Shown here one piece after another: positions 38,487 through 47,691 of a DNA stretch of 64,000 bases (the first letter of the stretch is position 1; the number at the start of each line of letters is the position of its first letter). A model generated the notes under the pieces. That model was given only the letters and a program-made list of their open reading frames with translations, was not told where the DNA came from and made no database searches. A program made the translations under genes and the position numbers. Source of the DNA: Telluria beijingensis (GTDB taxonomy: Bacteria > Pseudomonadota > Gammaproteobacteria > Burkholderiales > Burkholderiaceae_D); the NCBI RefSeq assembly GCF_030770395.1, contig NZ_CP132480.1, forward strand, positions 2,102,714 to 2,166,713. The letters run 5' to 3'.

Positions 38487-39698
38487 ATGACGGCGGCGGT
38501 TTCCACACCGGCGCGGGCCGGATGGCGTCAGGGCTGGATCCTGGTGTTCTCGGGCTTCCTCCCAGTGATGGCGATCCTGGCGCTGGCCCCGACCTTGCCG
38601 ACCCTGATGGCGCACTTCGGCGAAGTGCCTTACGCGAGCGTCATGGTGCCGCTGCTGGTCACCGCGCCGAGCGCCGGCATCGCGCTGTTCGCTCCCGCCG
38701 CGGGCGTGATCGCCGACCGCTTCGGCCGCCGCCGGCTGATGCTGGGCGGTATGGTGTTGTATGGAGTCGGTGGCCTGATCCCGCTCTTCATCGACAACTT
38801 CTGGGCGGTGGTGGCCGGGCGCGTGGTCATCGGCCTCGGCGAAGCAGGGCTGCTGACCGCCGTGAATACCCTGCTGGCGGACTACTACGAAGAGAAGGAA
38901 AGGCACCGCTGGCTGGCGCTCCAGGGCGTCGTCGGCTCGCTGCTGGGAAGCCTGACGATCGCGGGCTCGGGCTTCCTGGCGGCCCAGGGCTGGCAGTGGC
39001 CGTTCCTGGTGTACGCGGTGTCGATACCGATCTTCCTGGGCAGCCTGATGTACCTGTTCGAACCGGCGCCGCGACAGCCTGCCGTCGTTCGACAAAGCGC
39101 GCCGGCGGCGGCCGCGCCGTTTCCCTACCTGGTCGCGGCCGCGGTATGTGGCGTCACGGTGCTGCTGTCGACGCTCTACTATGTCCAGGTCATCAATTTC
39201 TCGCTGCTGCTCAGGGAGCTGGGCATCGTCGATCCGAAGGCGATCGGCCTGCGCACCGCGCTGCCCAGCCTGGGCGTGCCGCTCGGCGCCATCCTGTTCA
39301 TCCTGACCGTCCGCTTCGGTGCGCGCATGCAGATCCTGCTGGTGTTCGGTGGCTTCGCCATCGGCCTGTGCGGCATCGGCCTGGCGCCCGATTACAGGGT
39401 GGCGCTCGGGTTCGCGTTCATCCAGCAGGTCGCCAGCGGCATCATCGTGCCGGCACTGATCTCGTGGGCGCAGGGCAGGTTCGACTTCGAGCACCGGGGA
39501 CGCGGCATGGGGTGGTGGTCGAGCTCCTTCTTCGTGGCCCAGTTCCTGTCGCCCGCCGTGGTCAACCTGGTGCGGGTCCAGGTGGGCAGCCTGCAGGCGG
39601 CCTTCCTGGTGTTCGGACTGGTGGCGGCCGCCGGCGCCGTGGCTGTCCTCGTGCTGCACCTGAAGATGCCGATGCCCCGCAGGCCCCGTTCGGCCTGA
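38487..39698 (+). CDS. MFS transporter, substrate unknown
   Basis: 403-aa, about twelve-helix MFS protein. The signature loop is GVIADRFGRRRLMLGG after helix 2. Helices follow through the C-terminal half, where RFDFEHRGRGMGWWSSSFF is the second conserved loop. The start at 38487 is favoured because AAAGG lies 8 bp before it; an ATG at 38448 in the same frame has a poorly spaced site. It precedes a TonB-dependent receptor on the same strand by 290 bp, so the two might move the same nutrient across inner and outer membranes. That is conjecture. Confidence 0.8.
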   Translation: MTAAVSTPARAGWRQGWILVFSGFLPVMAILALAPTLPTLMAHFGEVPYASVMVPLLVTAPSAGIALFAPAAGVIADRFGRRRLMLGGMVLYGVGGLIPLFIDNFWAVVAGRVVIGLGEAGLLTAVNTLLADYYEEKERHRWLALQGVVGSLLGSLTIAGSGFLAAQGWQWPFLVYAVSIPIFLGSLMYLFEPAPRQPAVVRQSAPAAAAPFPYLVAAAVCGVTVLLSTLYYVQVINFSLLLRELGIVDPKAIGLRTALPSLGVPLGAILFILTVRFGARMQILLVFGGFAIGLCGIGLAPDYRVALGFAFIQQVASGIIVPALISWAQGRFDFEHRGRGMGWWSSSFFVAQFLSPAVVNLVRVQVGSLQAAFLVFGLVAAAGAVAVLVLHLKMPMPRRPRSA

Positions 39699-39751
39699 GC
39701 CGCATCGGCACACCTGCGACAAGCAGCGATCGCGAACCATCCGCATGCATT

Positions 39752-39765
39752 CCGGCGTACGCCGG
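39752..39765. repeat. REP-like palindrome, CCGGCGTACGCCGG
   Basis: A perfect 14-bp palindrome flanked by GCAT(T) and CATGC, which extends the symmetry. The form ATTCCGGCG...CGCCGGCATGC is typical of dispersed palindromic repeats in this bacterial group. Imperfect matches continue to CCTGCAT near 39832. It lies between the MFS and TonB receptor genes. Confidence 0.5.
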
Positions 39766-39988
39766 CATGCAGGAACGCGCTCGCGTGTGCACTGCGCAGG
39801 CCTTCGCTACGCCTGTTCGACCTATCGAAATCCTGCATAGCAGTCATTCACCGAAAGGCTGGTAAGCGGCCTGTTCCCGGGTGCGGGAAAAAACCTATCA
39901 TCGGGTCGCCTCGTTTTTCGAGCCGCCTCATTTTTTGACAACGACAACACGATGCGACACACGGTCGCACAAACCTGGAGACAGCACC

Positions 39989-42211
39989 ATGCATAACCCG
40001 AACCTCAACCGAATGGCGCGCCTGCTCGCATCCGCCGGCCTGCTCACCGCCGTCGTGCCTGCATTTGCGGACGTACCCGATCAAGCCGGCAGCGACGCCA
40101 AGCACGGCCTGCAGGAAGTCGTCGTCACCGCCCAGAAGGTCGCGCAGTCGGCCAGCAAGACGCCGATCGCACTCTCGGTGATCGGCGCCGAGGAACTGAA
40201 GTCGGCCGGCATCCACGAGGCGCGCTCCCTCGCCGCGGCGATCCCGAACGTCCACATCGGCCAGGAGAGCGGCAAGCTGCAGATCGCGATCCGCGGCGTC
40301 TCGAGCCTGGACATGACGCCCAAGGGCGATCCGTCGACCTCGTTCAACCTCGACGGCGCCAACGTGCCGCGGCCAGAAGCGCAGATGGGCGCCTTCTTCG
40401 ACGTCGACCGCATCGAAGTGCTGCGCGGCCCGCAGGGCACGCTGTACGGGCGCAATGCCACCGCGGGTGCGATCAACGTCATCACGGCGCGGCCCGAGTA
40501 CCGGCTGGGCGGCTCGGCCAGCGTCGAACTGGGCAACTACGGCACGCGCCGCGTCGACGGCGCAGTGAACCTTCCGGTCAACGACGTACTCGCCCTGCGC
40601 GCGGCGATCAGCGTCAACCGCCACGACACGTACTACAACCCCGGCCCCAACACCGACATCCCGCTCGCGGACCAGGACGACCGCGCCGCGCGCCTGCATG
40701 CGCTGGCCACGTTCAGCAAGGACACGACGCTGTTGCTGACCGCCGAGACGAGCCGGATGAAGGGCGGCGGCGCGACGCCGATCCCGATGATGAACTTTTT
40801 TGACGGCACCCAGGTCGACAACCTGCCGCTATCGCCCATGGGCATCGGTAACAATATCGCGAATCCGGTCTACGTCGACCGCGGCGCCACCACCCAGCTC
40901 ACGCCATCGCTGCGCTTCGCATCGCCCGACGCCTACAGCGACAACCGCGCCCACTCGCTGCGTGGTGAATTCGGTACCCGCGTGGGATCGGTCGGCCTCA
41001 CCTACCAGCTGGCGCGCCTGAAGACGGACATCGGCGGCCTGCACAACGGCACCTACTTCGGCTTCCCGTTCAACTCCGACGTCAGCGGCGATTCGTCGGC
41101 CCTCTCGCACGAGCTGCGCCTGAACTCCACCGGCAACGGCCCGCTGCGCTGGGTCGCCGGCCTGTATGCCTTCGACGAGGATATCGACCAGTCGATGACG
41201 CACTACACGTATGCGGTGACGCCGGGCGGCCCGCGCACCATCACGGTGCCCTATCTGCCGCATGTGAACAACAAATCGAAGGCCGCGTTCGGCCAGGCCA
41301 CCTACAGCCTGCGCGACGATACCAGGCTGACCGTGGGCCTGCGCCGTACCATCGACGAGAAGTCCGGCTCGGATCCGCTCGCGGGCGTCGTCGCCGCACC
41401 CGGGCAGTCGGCCAGCACCGGCGCCTATGACATCGCGGTCAAGTACACCGACACCAGCTGGAAGCTCGGCCTGGACCACGACTTGATGCCGGGTTTGCTG
41501 GCCTTTGCCAGTGTGTCGACCGGCTACAAGGCGGGCGGCTTCAACGACAAGAAGAACGCGGGCACCTACCGGCCGGAAGGACTCAAGGCCTACGAGGCCG
41601 GCGTCAAGGGACGCCTGCTGGACAACCGCCTGCAGCTGGCCGCCAGCTACTTCTACTACGACTACACTGACATGCAGCTGACCGCGACCGTGTGCACCAG
41701 TCCCGATCCGACCTCGTGCGGTTCGGTGACCACCAACGCCGCGAATTCGACGGTCAAGGGCCTGGAGCTGGAAGCGACTGCCATGATCGGCGAGAATGGC
41801 ACGCTGCGCGCGAACGCCGCCCTGACCCGGGCGCGCTTCGATGCCTATCGCCCGAACGCGACGCGCGACTGGTCCGGCGAGTCGCTGGACCGTGCGCCGG
41901 AAACGACGCTGGGACTGGGCTACACCCATTACTTCCCGCTCGATAGCGGCGCCGAGCTGTCGGCGACGGTGGGCACGCGTTACTCGGCCGCCTACCTGAT
42001 CAGCGACCCGTCGGCCGGCATCCGCTATCGCCAGCCGTCGCACACCAAGTCCGAGCTGACGCTCGGCTACCGCGCGCCGGGCGACCGCTACACCATCCAG
42101 CTGTTCGCCAAGAACCTCGAAAACGAGATCACGATCGAAAGCCGCGTGCCGGGTTCGTTCTTCGTCGGCGATCCACGCACCTTCGGACTGCGGGCCTCGA
42201 CCACGTTCTGA
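39989..42211 (+). CDS. TonB-dependent outer-membrane receptor
   Basis: 740-aa beta-barrel receptor. Signal peptide about 1-26 (ends VPAFA-DV), followed by the TonB box in LQEVVVTAQK and the plug domain (TPIALSVIGAEELKSAGI, RIEVLRGPQGTLYGRNATAGAINV). The barrel ends in the aromatic terminus GLRASTTF needed for outer-membrane insertion. Start at 39989 follows GGAGACAG and gives the signal peptide; the 108-bp upstream open frame adds a non-signal sequence. Substrate could be a siderophore, carbohydrate or other large nutrient. The two-component genes on the opposite strand converge on it. Confidence 0.87.
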   Translation: MHNPNLNRMARLLASAGLLTAVVPAFADVPDQAGSDAKHGLQEVVVTAQKVAQSASKTPIALSVIGAEELKSAGIHEARSLAAAIPNVHIGQESGKLQIAIRGVSSLDMTPKGDPSTSFNLDGANVPRPEAQMGAFFDVDRIEVLRGPQGTLYGRNATAGAINVITARPEYRLGGSASVELGNYGTRRVDGAVNLPVNDVLALRAAISVNRHDTYYNPGPNTDIPLADQDDRAARLHALATFSKDTTLLLTAETSRMKGGGATPIPMMNFFDGTQVDNLPLSPMGIGNNIANPVYVDRGATTQLTPSLRFASPDAYSDNRAHSLRGEFGTRVGSVGLTYQLARLKTDIGGLHNGTYFGFPFNSDVSGDSSALSHELRLNSTGNGPLRWVAGLYAFDEDIDQSMTHYTYAVTPGGPRTITVPYLPHVNNKSKAAFGQATYSLRDDTRLTVGLRRTIDEKSGSDPLAGVVAAPGQSASTGAYDIAVKYTDTSWKLGLDHDLMPGLLAFASVSTGYKAGGFNDKKNAGTYRPEGLKAYEAGVKGRLLDNRLQLAASYFYYDYTDMQLTATVCTSPDPTSCGSVTTNAANSTVKGLELEATAMIGENGTLRANAALTRARFDAYRPNATRDWSGESLDRAPETTLGLGYTHYFPLDSGAELSATVGTRYSAAYLISDPSAGIRYRQPSHTKSELTLGYRAPGDRYTIQLFAKNLENEITIESRVPGSFFVGDPRTFGLRASTTF

Positions 42212-42259
42212 TGGTGAATGCCGTGCCCGCCGTAAGGGCAGGCATGGCATGCGCGGCGG

Positions 42260-42904
42260 CTACGGTGCGGGATTGCCCGCGCGGGCCTGCAGTTCGCGGT
42301 ACCGATCGTAGAGCCGGGTCAGCTCGGGCAGGGAACGCGTTCCCAGCTTGTGCATGATCTGGCTGCGGTGCGCCTTGACCGTGCGCTCCGCGGTTTGCGT
42401 TTCGTAGGCGATCTGCTTGTTGAGCAAACCGGCCATCACCCTCTCGAAGATCTCCAGCTCGCGCGGCGTCAGCCGGTCGAACGCCGCCAGCAGCTCCCTT
42501 TCCTTGTCGGCTTGCTCTTGCCACACCAGGTCGTGGCGCAGGGCCAGCGCGATCGCCTCCAGCAGCGAGTTTCTCGAGACCGGCTTGGTCAGGACGGTTT
42601 CGGCGCCGGCACGCAAGGCCTGCACCGTCATCGGGATATCGCCATGCCCGGTCAGGAAGATGATCGGCCGCCCATTGCCGTGCGCGCGCAGGCGCGCCTG
42701 CAGTTCGAGGCCGGAGAGGCCCGGCATGTTCACGTCCAGCAGCACGCAGCCATGGCCGGCTGGCGCGTCGGACAGGTAGGCTTCGGCGCTGTCGTAGCCG
42801 CGCACGGCATGGCCGCATGCCGCCAGCAGTCCCTGGATCGACATCCTGAAGTTATCATCGTCGTCGACCACGTGGACGACGGGCGTGCATGCTGCGTGAT
42901 TCAT
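42260..42904 (-). CDS. FixJ-family response regulator
   Basis: 214-aa response regulator with an N-terminal receiver and a C-terminal LuxR-type helix-turn-helix. The phospho-acceptor is Asp 57 in CVLLDVNMPG, with the acidic pocket VVDDDDN (14-17), Thr in FLTGHGDI and Lys in LTKPVS. The output domain is LTPRELEIFERVMAGLLNKQIAYETQTAERTVKAHRSQIMHKL. Its ATG overlaps the stop of the sensor kinase gene (ATGA), so they form a pair. Confidence 0.93.
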   Translation of the reverse strand: MNHAACTPVVHVVDDDDNFRMSIQGLLAACGHAVRGYDSAEAYLSDAPAGHGCVLLDVNMPGLSGLELQARLRAHGNGRPIIFLTGHGDIPMTVQALRAGAETVLTKPVSRNSLLEAIALALRHDLVWQEQADKERELLAAFDRLTPRELEIFERVMAGLLNKQIAYETQTAERTVKAHRSQIMHKLGTRSLPELTRLYDRYRELQARAGNPAP

Positions 42905-44775
42905 GGAGTGTGCTCCGGTTGTTCGAGGATGGCGGGCAGCTGGAACGAGAAACGCGCGCCACCGCCTTCGCGCGCGGCCGCCTGCAGGGAGCCGCCGTGC
43001 CCCTGGACCAGCCCTTTCGCGATGCTCAGGCCAAGCCCGAGGCCGTCGGGCTTGGTCGTATGGAATGAATCGAATACCTGGGCGGCCTGGCTCGCATCCA
43101 GCCCGTGGCCACGGTCGAGCACCGTCACCGTCGCCTTGCGCGCGGCCGCATCGAAGCTCGAGGATACCTCCACCATGCGCATGGACTGGGGCGTGTCCTG
43201 CATCGCATCCATGGCATTGAGCGCCAGGTTCAGAATGACCTGTTCGAGTTGCGCCCGATCCGCGCGCACGCGGATGCCCGGCGCGCCAGGCCGCAGCACG
43301 AACTGTACCTGGCGTCGCTGCGCCTCGGGGCGCAGCATCAGCGCGGTGTCGGCCAGCAGGTCGTCCACCGCCACCAGGTCGACCGGCTGCGGCATCTTCC
43401 TGACCATGCGCCTCAGGTTCGCGAGGATTCGCGTCGCGAACCCGTTCGCGGCGTGGATGCGATCGAGGGCATCGCGCACCTCGGCCCTGGGAACCGGATC
43501 GCGTTCCAGCAGCACTTCCACCGTCTCGGCATTGGCGAGGATGGCGCCCAGCGGCTGGTTGAGTTCATGCGCCAGTGTCAGCGACAGGGCGCCCACGGCA
43601 TTGAGCCGCTGCTGGTGCGCCAGTTCCGCCAGCCGCTGCGTGGCGTCGCGCTGGGCGCGCCGCCGTTGCCGTCGTTCGAACAGCAATGCGGCCAGCAGCG
43701 ACGATTGCAGCAGCAGCACGCCGACGCCGACGAGGACCTGTACGCGGTAGGCGTCCCACAGGTCCGGCGGGCGGAATTCGACCACCGCGGTGGCGGGGAT
43801 GCGTCGGGAGTCGATATCCAGCCGCTCGGCTACCCGCCAGTCCACGCGCACGATGGGCGGGCTGGCAGGCGTGACCGGCTCCGATGGCGGGTCGCGCTGC
43901 AGCAGGATGCGCACCAGCAGGCGGCCAACCCCGGTCCCCAGCAGCGTTGCGGAATATTCGGCGCCGCCCACGATGCCGCGGCCGAACAGCTCCGGCGTGC
44001 CGCTGAAGACGGGGACCGGGCTCAGCGCCAGCAGTTCGCGCATGGTGCGCGTACTGATGATTTGCTGGGTGCCGGCATCGCGTACCGGCCCCGTCAGGGC
44101 CAGCAGCGAGCCCGGGGGGAGCGATGCGATCCGTTGGCGAAGCTTGCTGTCGTCCAGCCCGACGAGGCGCTCGATCACCAACTGTGCATGGTGGCGGTCG
44201 ACCAGCTCCCAGAAATCGGGACGCATGGGATCGCCTGGTTCCGGACCGAGGACGGCCATGTGGCGGGGGCCGGGAAACAGCTGCGAGGCCAGGCGGAGGG
44301 TCGGTTCGATCCCGTCCTGCATGATCTGTCCGTAGACGGCGCGCTGGCCATCCAGGGATGGCATGTTGGCGGCAGATACGCCACCGAAGACGATCGGAAT
44401 ATCGCCCCACAAGGCAGCGCGGGCTTCCAGTGCGAATGCGAGTTGCGGGGCGCCGTACACCACCACGGCGTCGAATCGCACGCCGGAGAAGCGCTTGTTC
44501 ATCCAGTCGATCGCCAGGCGCCGGTCCACCTGCGACGGCAGGAATTCCGTCAGGACGACGGCGCGGGCATTCTCCGCGGTTAGCTGATCCGTCACGGCTT
44601 CGACGAATCCGCTCAAGGGCTGGAGGTGAGGACTTTCGGGGACCAGTACCAGCACCGAGGGCGCCGGGGAGGGGACAGCGACCGGCGTTGCAGCATGGCC
44701 GGATGCGTGGGCAATACCAGGCAATTGCAGGCCATGGAGGATCATGGCGAGTAAGAAGATGCAGCAGAATCTCAT
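42901..44775 (-). CDS. Sensor histidine kinase with ABC-substrate-binding-like sensor domain
   Basis: 624-aa membrane kinase. A signal sequence (1-24) leads into a periplasmic domain of about 300 residues resembling the ABC-transporter substrate-binding family PF04392 (SVLVLVPESPHLQPLSGFVEAV, IPIVFGGVSAANMP, PVPVFSGTPELFGRGIVGG). One transmembrane helix is at 345-366. The HisKA phospho-acceptor is His 403 in LTLAHELNQPLGAI, and the ATPase domain contains LNLALNAMDAM and GLGLGLSIAKGLV. It pairs with the FixJ-like regulator downstream. The sensor domain suggests a small periplasmic ligand, possibly linked to the adjacent TonB receptor. Confidence 0.88.
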   Translation of the reverse strand: MRFCCIFLLAMILHGLQLPGIAHASGHAATPVAVPSPAPSVLVLVPESPHLQPLSGFVEAVTDQLTAENARAVVLTEFLPSQVDRRLAIDWMNKRFSGVRFDAVVVYGAPQLAFALEARAALWGDIPIVFGGVSAANMPSLDGQRAVYGQIMQDGIEPTLRLASQLFPGPRHMAVLGPEPGDPMRPDFWELVDRHHAQLVIERLVGLDDSKLRQRIASLPPGSLLALTGPVRDAGTQQIISTRTMRELLALSPVPVFSGTPELFGRGIVGGAEYSATLLGTGVGRLLVRILLQRDPPSEPVTPASPPIVRVDWRVAERLDIDSRRIPATAVVEFRPPDLWDAYRVQVLVGVGVLLLQSSLLAALLFERRQRRRAQRDATQRLAELAHQQRLNAVGALSLTLAHELNQPLGAILANAETVEVLLERDPVPRAEVRDALDRIHAANGFATRILANLRRMVRKMPQPVDLVAVDDLLADTALMLRPEAQRRQVQFVLRPGAPGIRVRADRAQLEQVILNLALNAMDAMQDTPQSMRMVEVSSSFDAAARKATVTVLDRGHGLDASQAAQVFDSFHTTKPDGLGLGLSIAKGLVQGHGGSLQAAAREGGGARFSFQLPAILEQPEHTP

Positions 44776-44985
44776 GTGAACAAGCCGGCCCGCTCCAGTA
44801 TCACGGTTTCAGGAATGAGCCGATGATGCCCTTGATCAATCATAGCATGCTGGCAGTCGGCATTGCCGGCTCCGCGGGCCGTGCCGGTTAATTGCAACTG
44901 TTCATTACAAAATCACGAAGGAATCATTGCGCACGGTATCGTATAAATAGCCTGACATCCGTCATCATTCACAGGAGAACAATAA

Positions 44986-45756
44986 ATGGCCCTTTCAAAA
45001 TCCCTCGTCGTCGCCGCCCTGGTCCTGGCCTTCAGCGCCGCCCATGCGCAATCCCTGCCGTCGCCGGCCACCAGCGGCACCATGGTCGTGGTCCCGGCCT
45101 TCGGCGAGGTGAAGCACGCCAACGACCAGGCCATCATTACCTTCGCGGTCGAAGAGCACGACAAGGACAAGAATGCCGCCGCCGACCGCGTCAACCGCAA
45201 GATGAAGGAGGGCACCGAGATCGTGCGCCGCGCCGATCCGAATGCCGAACTCAAGACCCAGGGCTATTACACCTACCCGGTCTACCCGGAAGTGCCGCCG
45301 CAACCGGTCGGCCGCACCACCCAGCAGCCGGTCAAGCCGGTGCCGATCGCCTGGCGCGTCGGCCAGTACCTCGAGGTGAAGACCACCAACCTGGCCGCGC
45401 TGCCGAAGACCGCCGCCGCGGCCCAGAAGGTCTTGCAGATCAATGGCGTGAACTTTGGCCTGAGCCCGGAACTGTTGAAGCGCCTGGACGACCAACGCAT
45501 CGCCGCCACCTACCAGAACCTGAACGAGCGCATCGTCTCGATCGCCAAGGCCATGGGCCGCCAGCCGACCGACGCCGTGCTCGATACGGTCGACTTCGAA
45601 GGTTCGGGCAACTATGCCGGAGATGCCGCAGCGCCGCAGGCCATGATGATGCGCAGCGCCAAGCGCGAGATGGCCGACGAGATGTCGGAACCGAGCTTCG
45701 AACCGGGCGAAACCACGCTGCAGATGCGCGTGGTGGGCAAGGTCAAGTTCAAGTAA
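44986..45756 (+). CDS. SIMPL (DUF541) domain periplasmic protein
   Basis: 256-aa exported protein. Signal peptide 1-22 (FSAAHA-QS). The SIMPL domain begins VVVPAFGEVKHANDQAIITFAVEEHDKDKNAAADRVNRKM, with the family pattern of ring-forming periplasmic proteins related to BP26/YggE. It ends with a beta-strand MRVVGKVKFK. Function of the family is poorly defined; YggE relatives have been tied to oxidative stress. Own promoter likely, with GGAG ribosome site before ATG. Confidence 0.82.
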   Translation: MALSKSLVVAALVLAFSAAHAQSLPSPATSGTMVVVPAFGEVKHANDQAIITFAVEEHDKDKNAAADRVNRKMKEGTEIVRRADPNAELKTQGYYTYPVYPEVPPQPVGRTTQQPVKPVPIAWRVGQYLEVKTTNLAALPKTAAAAQKVLQINGVNFGLSPELLKRLDDQRIAATYQNLNERIVSIAKAMGRQPTDAVLDTVDFEGSGNYAGDAAAPQAMMMRSAKREMADEMSEPSFEPGETTLQMRVVGKVKFK

Positions 45757-45799
45757 TTGTTGGCAATGTTCAAGTAAGCGCCATGCGATCGCCAGTCGG

Positions 45800-45848
45800 G
45801 TTAGCGTAGTGTTTCGCTAACACGTGTCCCCACCTCTATAATGTGGGG
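45800..45848 (+). promoter_or_regulatory. pssA upstream region with two dyads and a -10 box
   Basis: GTTAGCG (45800-45806)/CGCTAAC (45815-45821) and CCCCAC (45828-45833)/GTGGGG (45843-45848) are two perfect dyads. A consensus TATAAT (45837-45842) sits in the centre of the second. The -35 region at about 45813-45819 is poor. The second dyad could be a repressor site over the promoter of the following gene. Inferred only. Confidence 0.4.
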
Positions 45849-45886
45849 GAACTGTCGCCCGGCGACTTACTTGAATAAGATTCCTT

Positions 45887-46756
45887 ATGCCAACCTTTCC
45901 ACGAAGAAGAACACCAGGGACAACGCCAAAGGGACCACGATTTTCCCGCCTGAAGAAGCGTTTCGGGCGCCGCGCCGAAGACCGCCAGGTCGGCGAGCGC
46001 GGCCGCGGCATTTACCTGTTGCCGAACGCCTTCACCACCGCGGCCCTGTTCTGCGGTTTCTATGCCATCGTGATGGCGATGAACCAGCGTTTCGAGCATG
46101 CGTGCTGGGCCGTTTTCATCGCCATGATCCTCGACGGCCTGGACGGACGCATCGCGCGCCTGACCAATACCCAGTCCGAGTTCGGCGCCCAGTTCGACAG
46201 CCTGGCCGACATGGTGTCGTTCGGGGCTGCGCCGGCGCTGGTGATCTATGAATGGTCGCTGCGCGGCCTGGGCAAGCTGGGCTGGATCGCGGCCTTCATC
46301 TATTGCGCCTGCGCCGCGCTGCGCCTGGCGCGCTTCAACACCAATATCCAGGTGGTGGACAAGCGCTTCTTCCAGGGCTTGCCGAGTCCGGCCGCCGCGG
46401 CCCTGGTGATCGGCTTCATCATGATGATGATCGACCCTGACATCAGCGTCAGCGCGCGCAAGGTGGACTGGGTGTCGTGGTGTATCGCCGTGTTCGCCGG
46501 CCTGACCATGGTGTCGAATGTGCCGTTCTACAGTTTCAAGGACATCAACTTTAAAAAGTCGGTGCCGTTCATCGCGGTCTTCCTGATCGCGCTGGTGCTG
46601 GCGCTGCTGGCGATCGATCCGCCCAAGGTGCTGTGGCCGATCTTCGTCGTGTATGGCCTGTCGGGCTATGCCGTGTACGTCTGGCGCAAGGCCAAGGGCA
46701 AACCGGTCAGCATCATCCCGCTCGACGACGAGCCGGACGATGGGGTGCGGCGTTGA
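45887..46756 (+). CDS. pssA: CDP-diacylglycerol--serine O-phosphatidyltransferase
   Basis: 289-aa membrane enzyme that makes phosphatidylserine, precursor of phosphatidylethanolamine. The CDP-alcohol phosphatidyltransferase motif DGxDGRxAR(x8)GxxxDxxxD is complete: LDGLDGRIAR at 82-91, then Gly 100, Asp 104 and Asp 108. About eight hydrophobic helices follow. A basic N terminus (RRRTPGTTPKGPRFSRLKKRFGRR) precedes. Dyad-containing promoter region upstream; an esterase gene begins 31 bp after its stop. Confidence 0.93.
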   Translation: MPTFPRRRTPGTTPKGPRFSRLKKRFGRRAEDRQVGERGRGIYLLPNAFTTAALFCGFYAIVMAMNQRFEHACWAVFIAMILDGLDGRIARLTNTQSEFGAQFDSLADMVSFGAAPALVIYEWSLRGLGKLGWIAAFIYCACAALRLARFNTNIQVVDKRFFQGLPSPAAAALVIGFIMMMIDPDISVSARKVDWVSWCIAVFAGLTMVSNVPFYSFKDINFKKSVPFIAVFLIALVLALLAIDPPKVLWPIFVVYGLSGYAVYVWRKAKGKPVSIIPLDDEPDDGVRR

Positions 46757-46787
46757 TGTGCATGCCGGCAGGCGGCGCTTGCATCCG

Positions 46788-47687
46788 ATGAAGTGGCTGG
46801 CAACGGTTGCGCTGGCCGCCACCGCGCTGGCCGTGGCAGGCGCCCTGAGCGCCTGCTCGCCGCTATCCCTGGTCAATGCGATCTCTCCCGGCGGCACCGA
46901 CCGCTCGGTGGAAACCACGGCGTTCGGTCCCAACCCGCGCCACAACCTCTCGATCTACCGCCCCGCGCAAGGCGCGCACAAGTCGCCAGTGATCGTGTTT
47001 TTCTACGGCGGCAACTGGGTCAGCGGTGAGCGCGACGATTATGAGTTCGTCGGCCGTTCGCTGGCCGCGCGCGGTTTCGTGGTGGTGATCCCGGACGTGC
47101 GCCTGTATCCGCAAGCCGGCTATCCGGGCTTCCTCGACGACAGCGCGCGCGCCGTGGCCTGGACCGCGCGCCGGATCGCGGAGCATGGCGGCGACCCCGG
47201 GCGCATCTTTGTCATGGGCCACAGTGCCGGCGCCTACAATGCGGCGATGGTGGCGCTCGATCCGCGCTGGTTGCGCAAGCAGGGCACGGCGCCATCCATC
47301 CTGCGCGGTTGGATCGGCCTGGCTGGCCCCTATAATTTCCTGCCGATCGAGAACGAAACGACGCGCAAGGTGTTTCCTTATCCCGACACCCGTCCTGATT
47401 CGCAGCCGATCAACCACGTCAGCGCGATTGCCCCGCCGGCGCTGCTGATCGCCGCGCGCAACGACAGGACGGTGGAGCCGGTGCGCAATAGCGGCGCAAT
47501 GGCCGACAGGCTGCGCGCCACGGGCGTGCCGGTGCGCGAGGCGGTGTATGACAACGTCAACCACGCGACCCTGGTCGCCACGCTGTCGTCGTCGCTGCGC
47601 CGCCTGGCGCCGACCCTGGATGCGGTCGAGGACTTCGTGCGCAGCGATGGTGGACGGACGGCGGCGCGGCCGGACCAGGGACGGTAA
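46788..47687 (+). CDS. Alpha/beta hydrolase lipoprotein (carboxylesterase-like)
   Basis: 299-aa predicted lipoprotein esterase. Signal with lipobox LSAC (Cys 23). The oxyanion segment is VIVFFYGGNWVSGERDDYEF (HGGxW-like) and the nucleophile is Ser 146 in VMGHSAGAYN. The Asp-containing RNDRTVEP and the His in NVNHATL complete the triad. This resembles the BD-FAE/hormone-sensitive-lipase type esterases. ATG 46788 is selected because the lipoprotein signal begins there; the ribosome site is weak. A convergent lipoprotein gene ends 4 bp after its stop. Confidence 0.78.
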   Translation: MKWLATVALAATALAVAGALSACSPLSLVNAISPGGTDRSVETTAFGPNPRHNLSIYRPAQGAHKSPVIVFFYGGNWVSGERDDYEFVGRSLAARGFVVVIPDVRLYPQAGYPGFLDDSARAVAWTARRIAEHGGDPGRIFVMGHSAGAYNAAMVALDPRWLRKQGTAPSILRGWIGLAGPYNFLPIENETTRKVFPYPDTRPDSQPINHVSAIAPPALLIAARNDRTVEPVRNSGAMADRLRATGVPVREAVYDNVNHATLVATLSSSLRRLAPTLDAVEDFVRSDGGRTAARPDQGR

Positions 47688-47691
47688 GACA

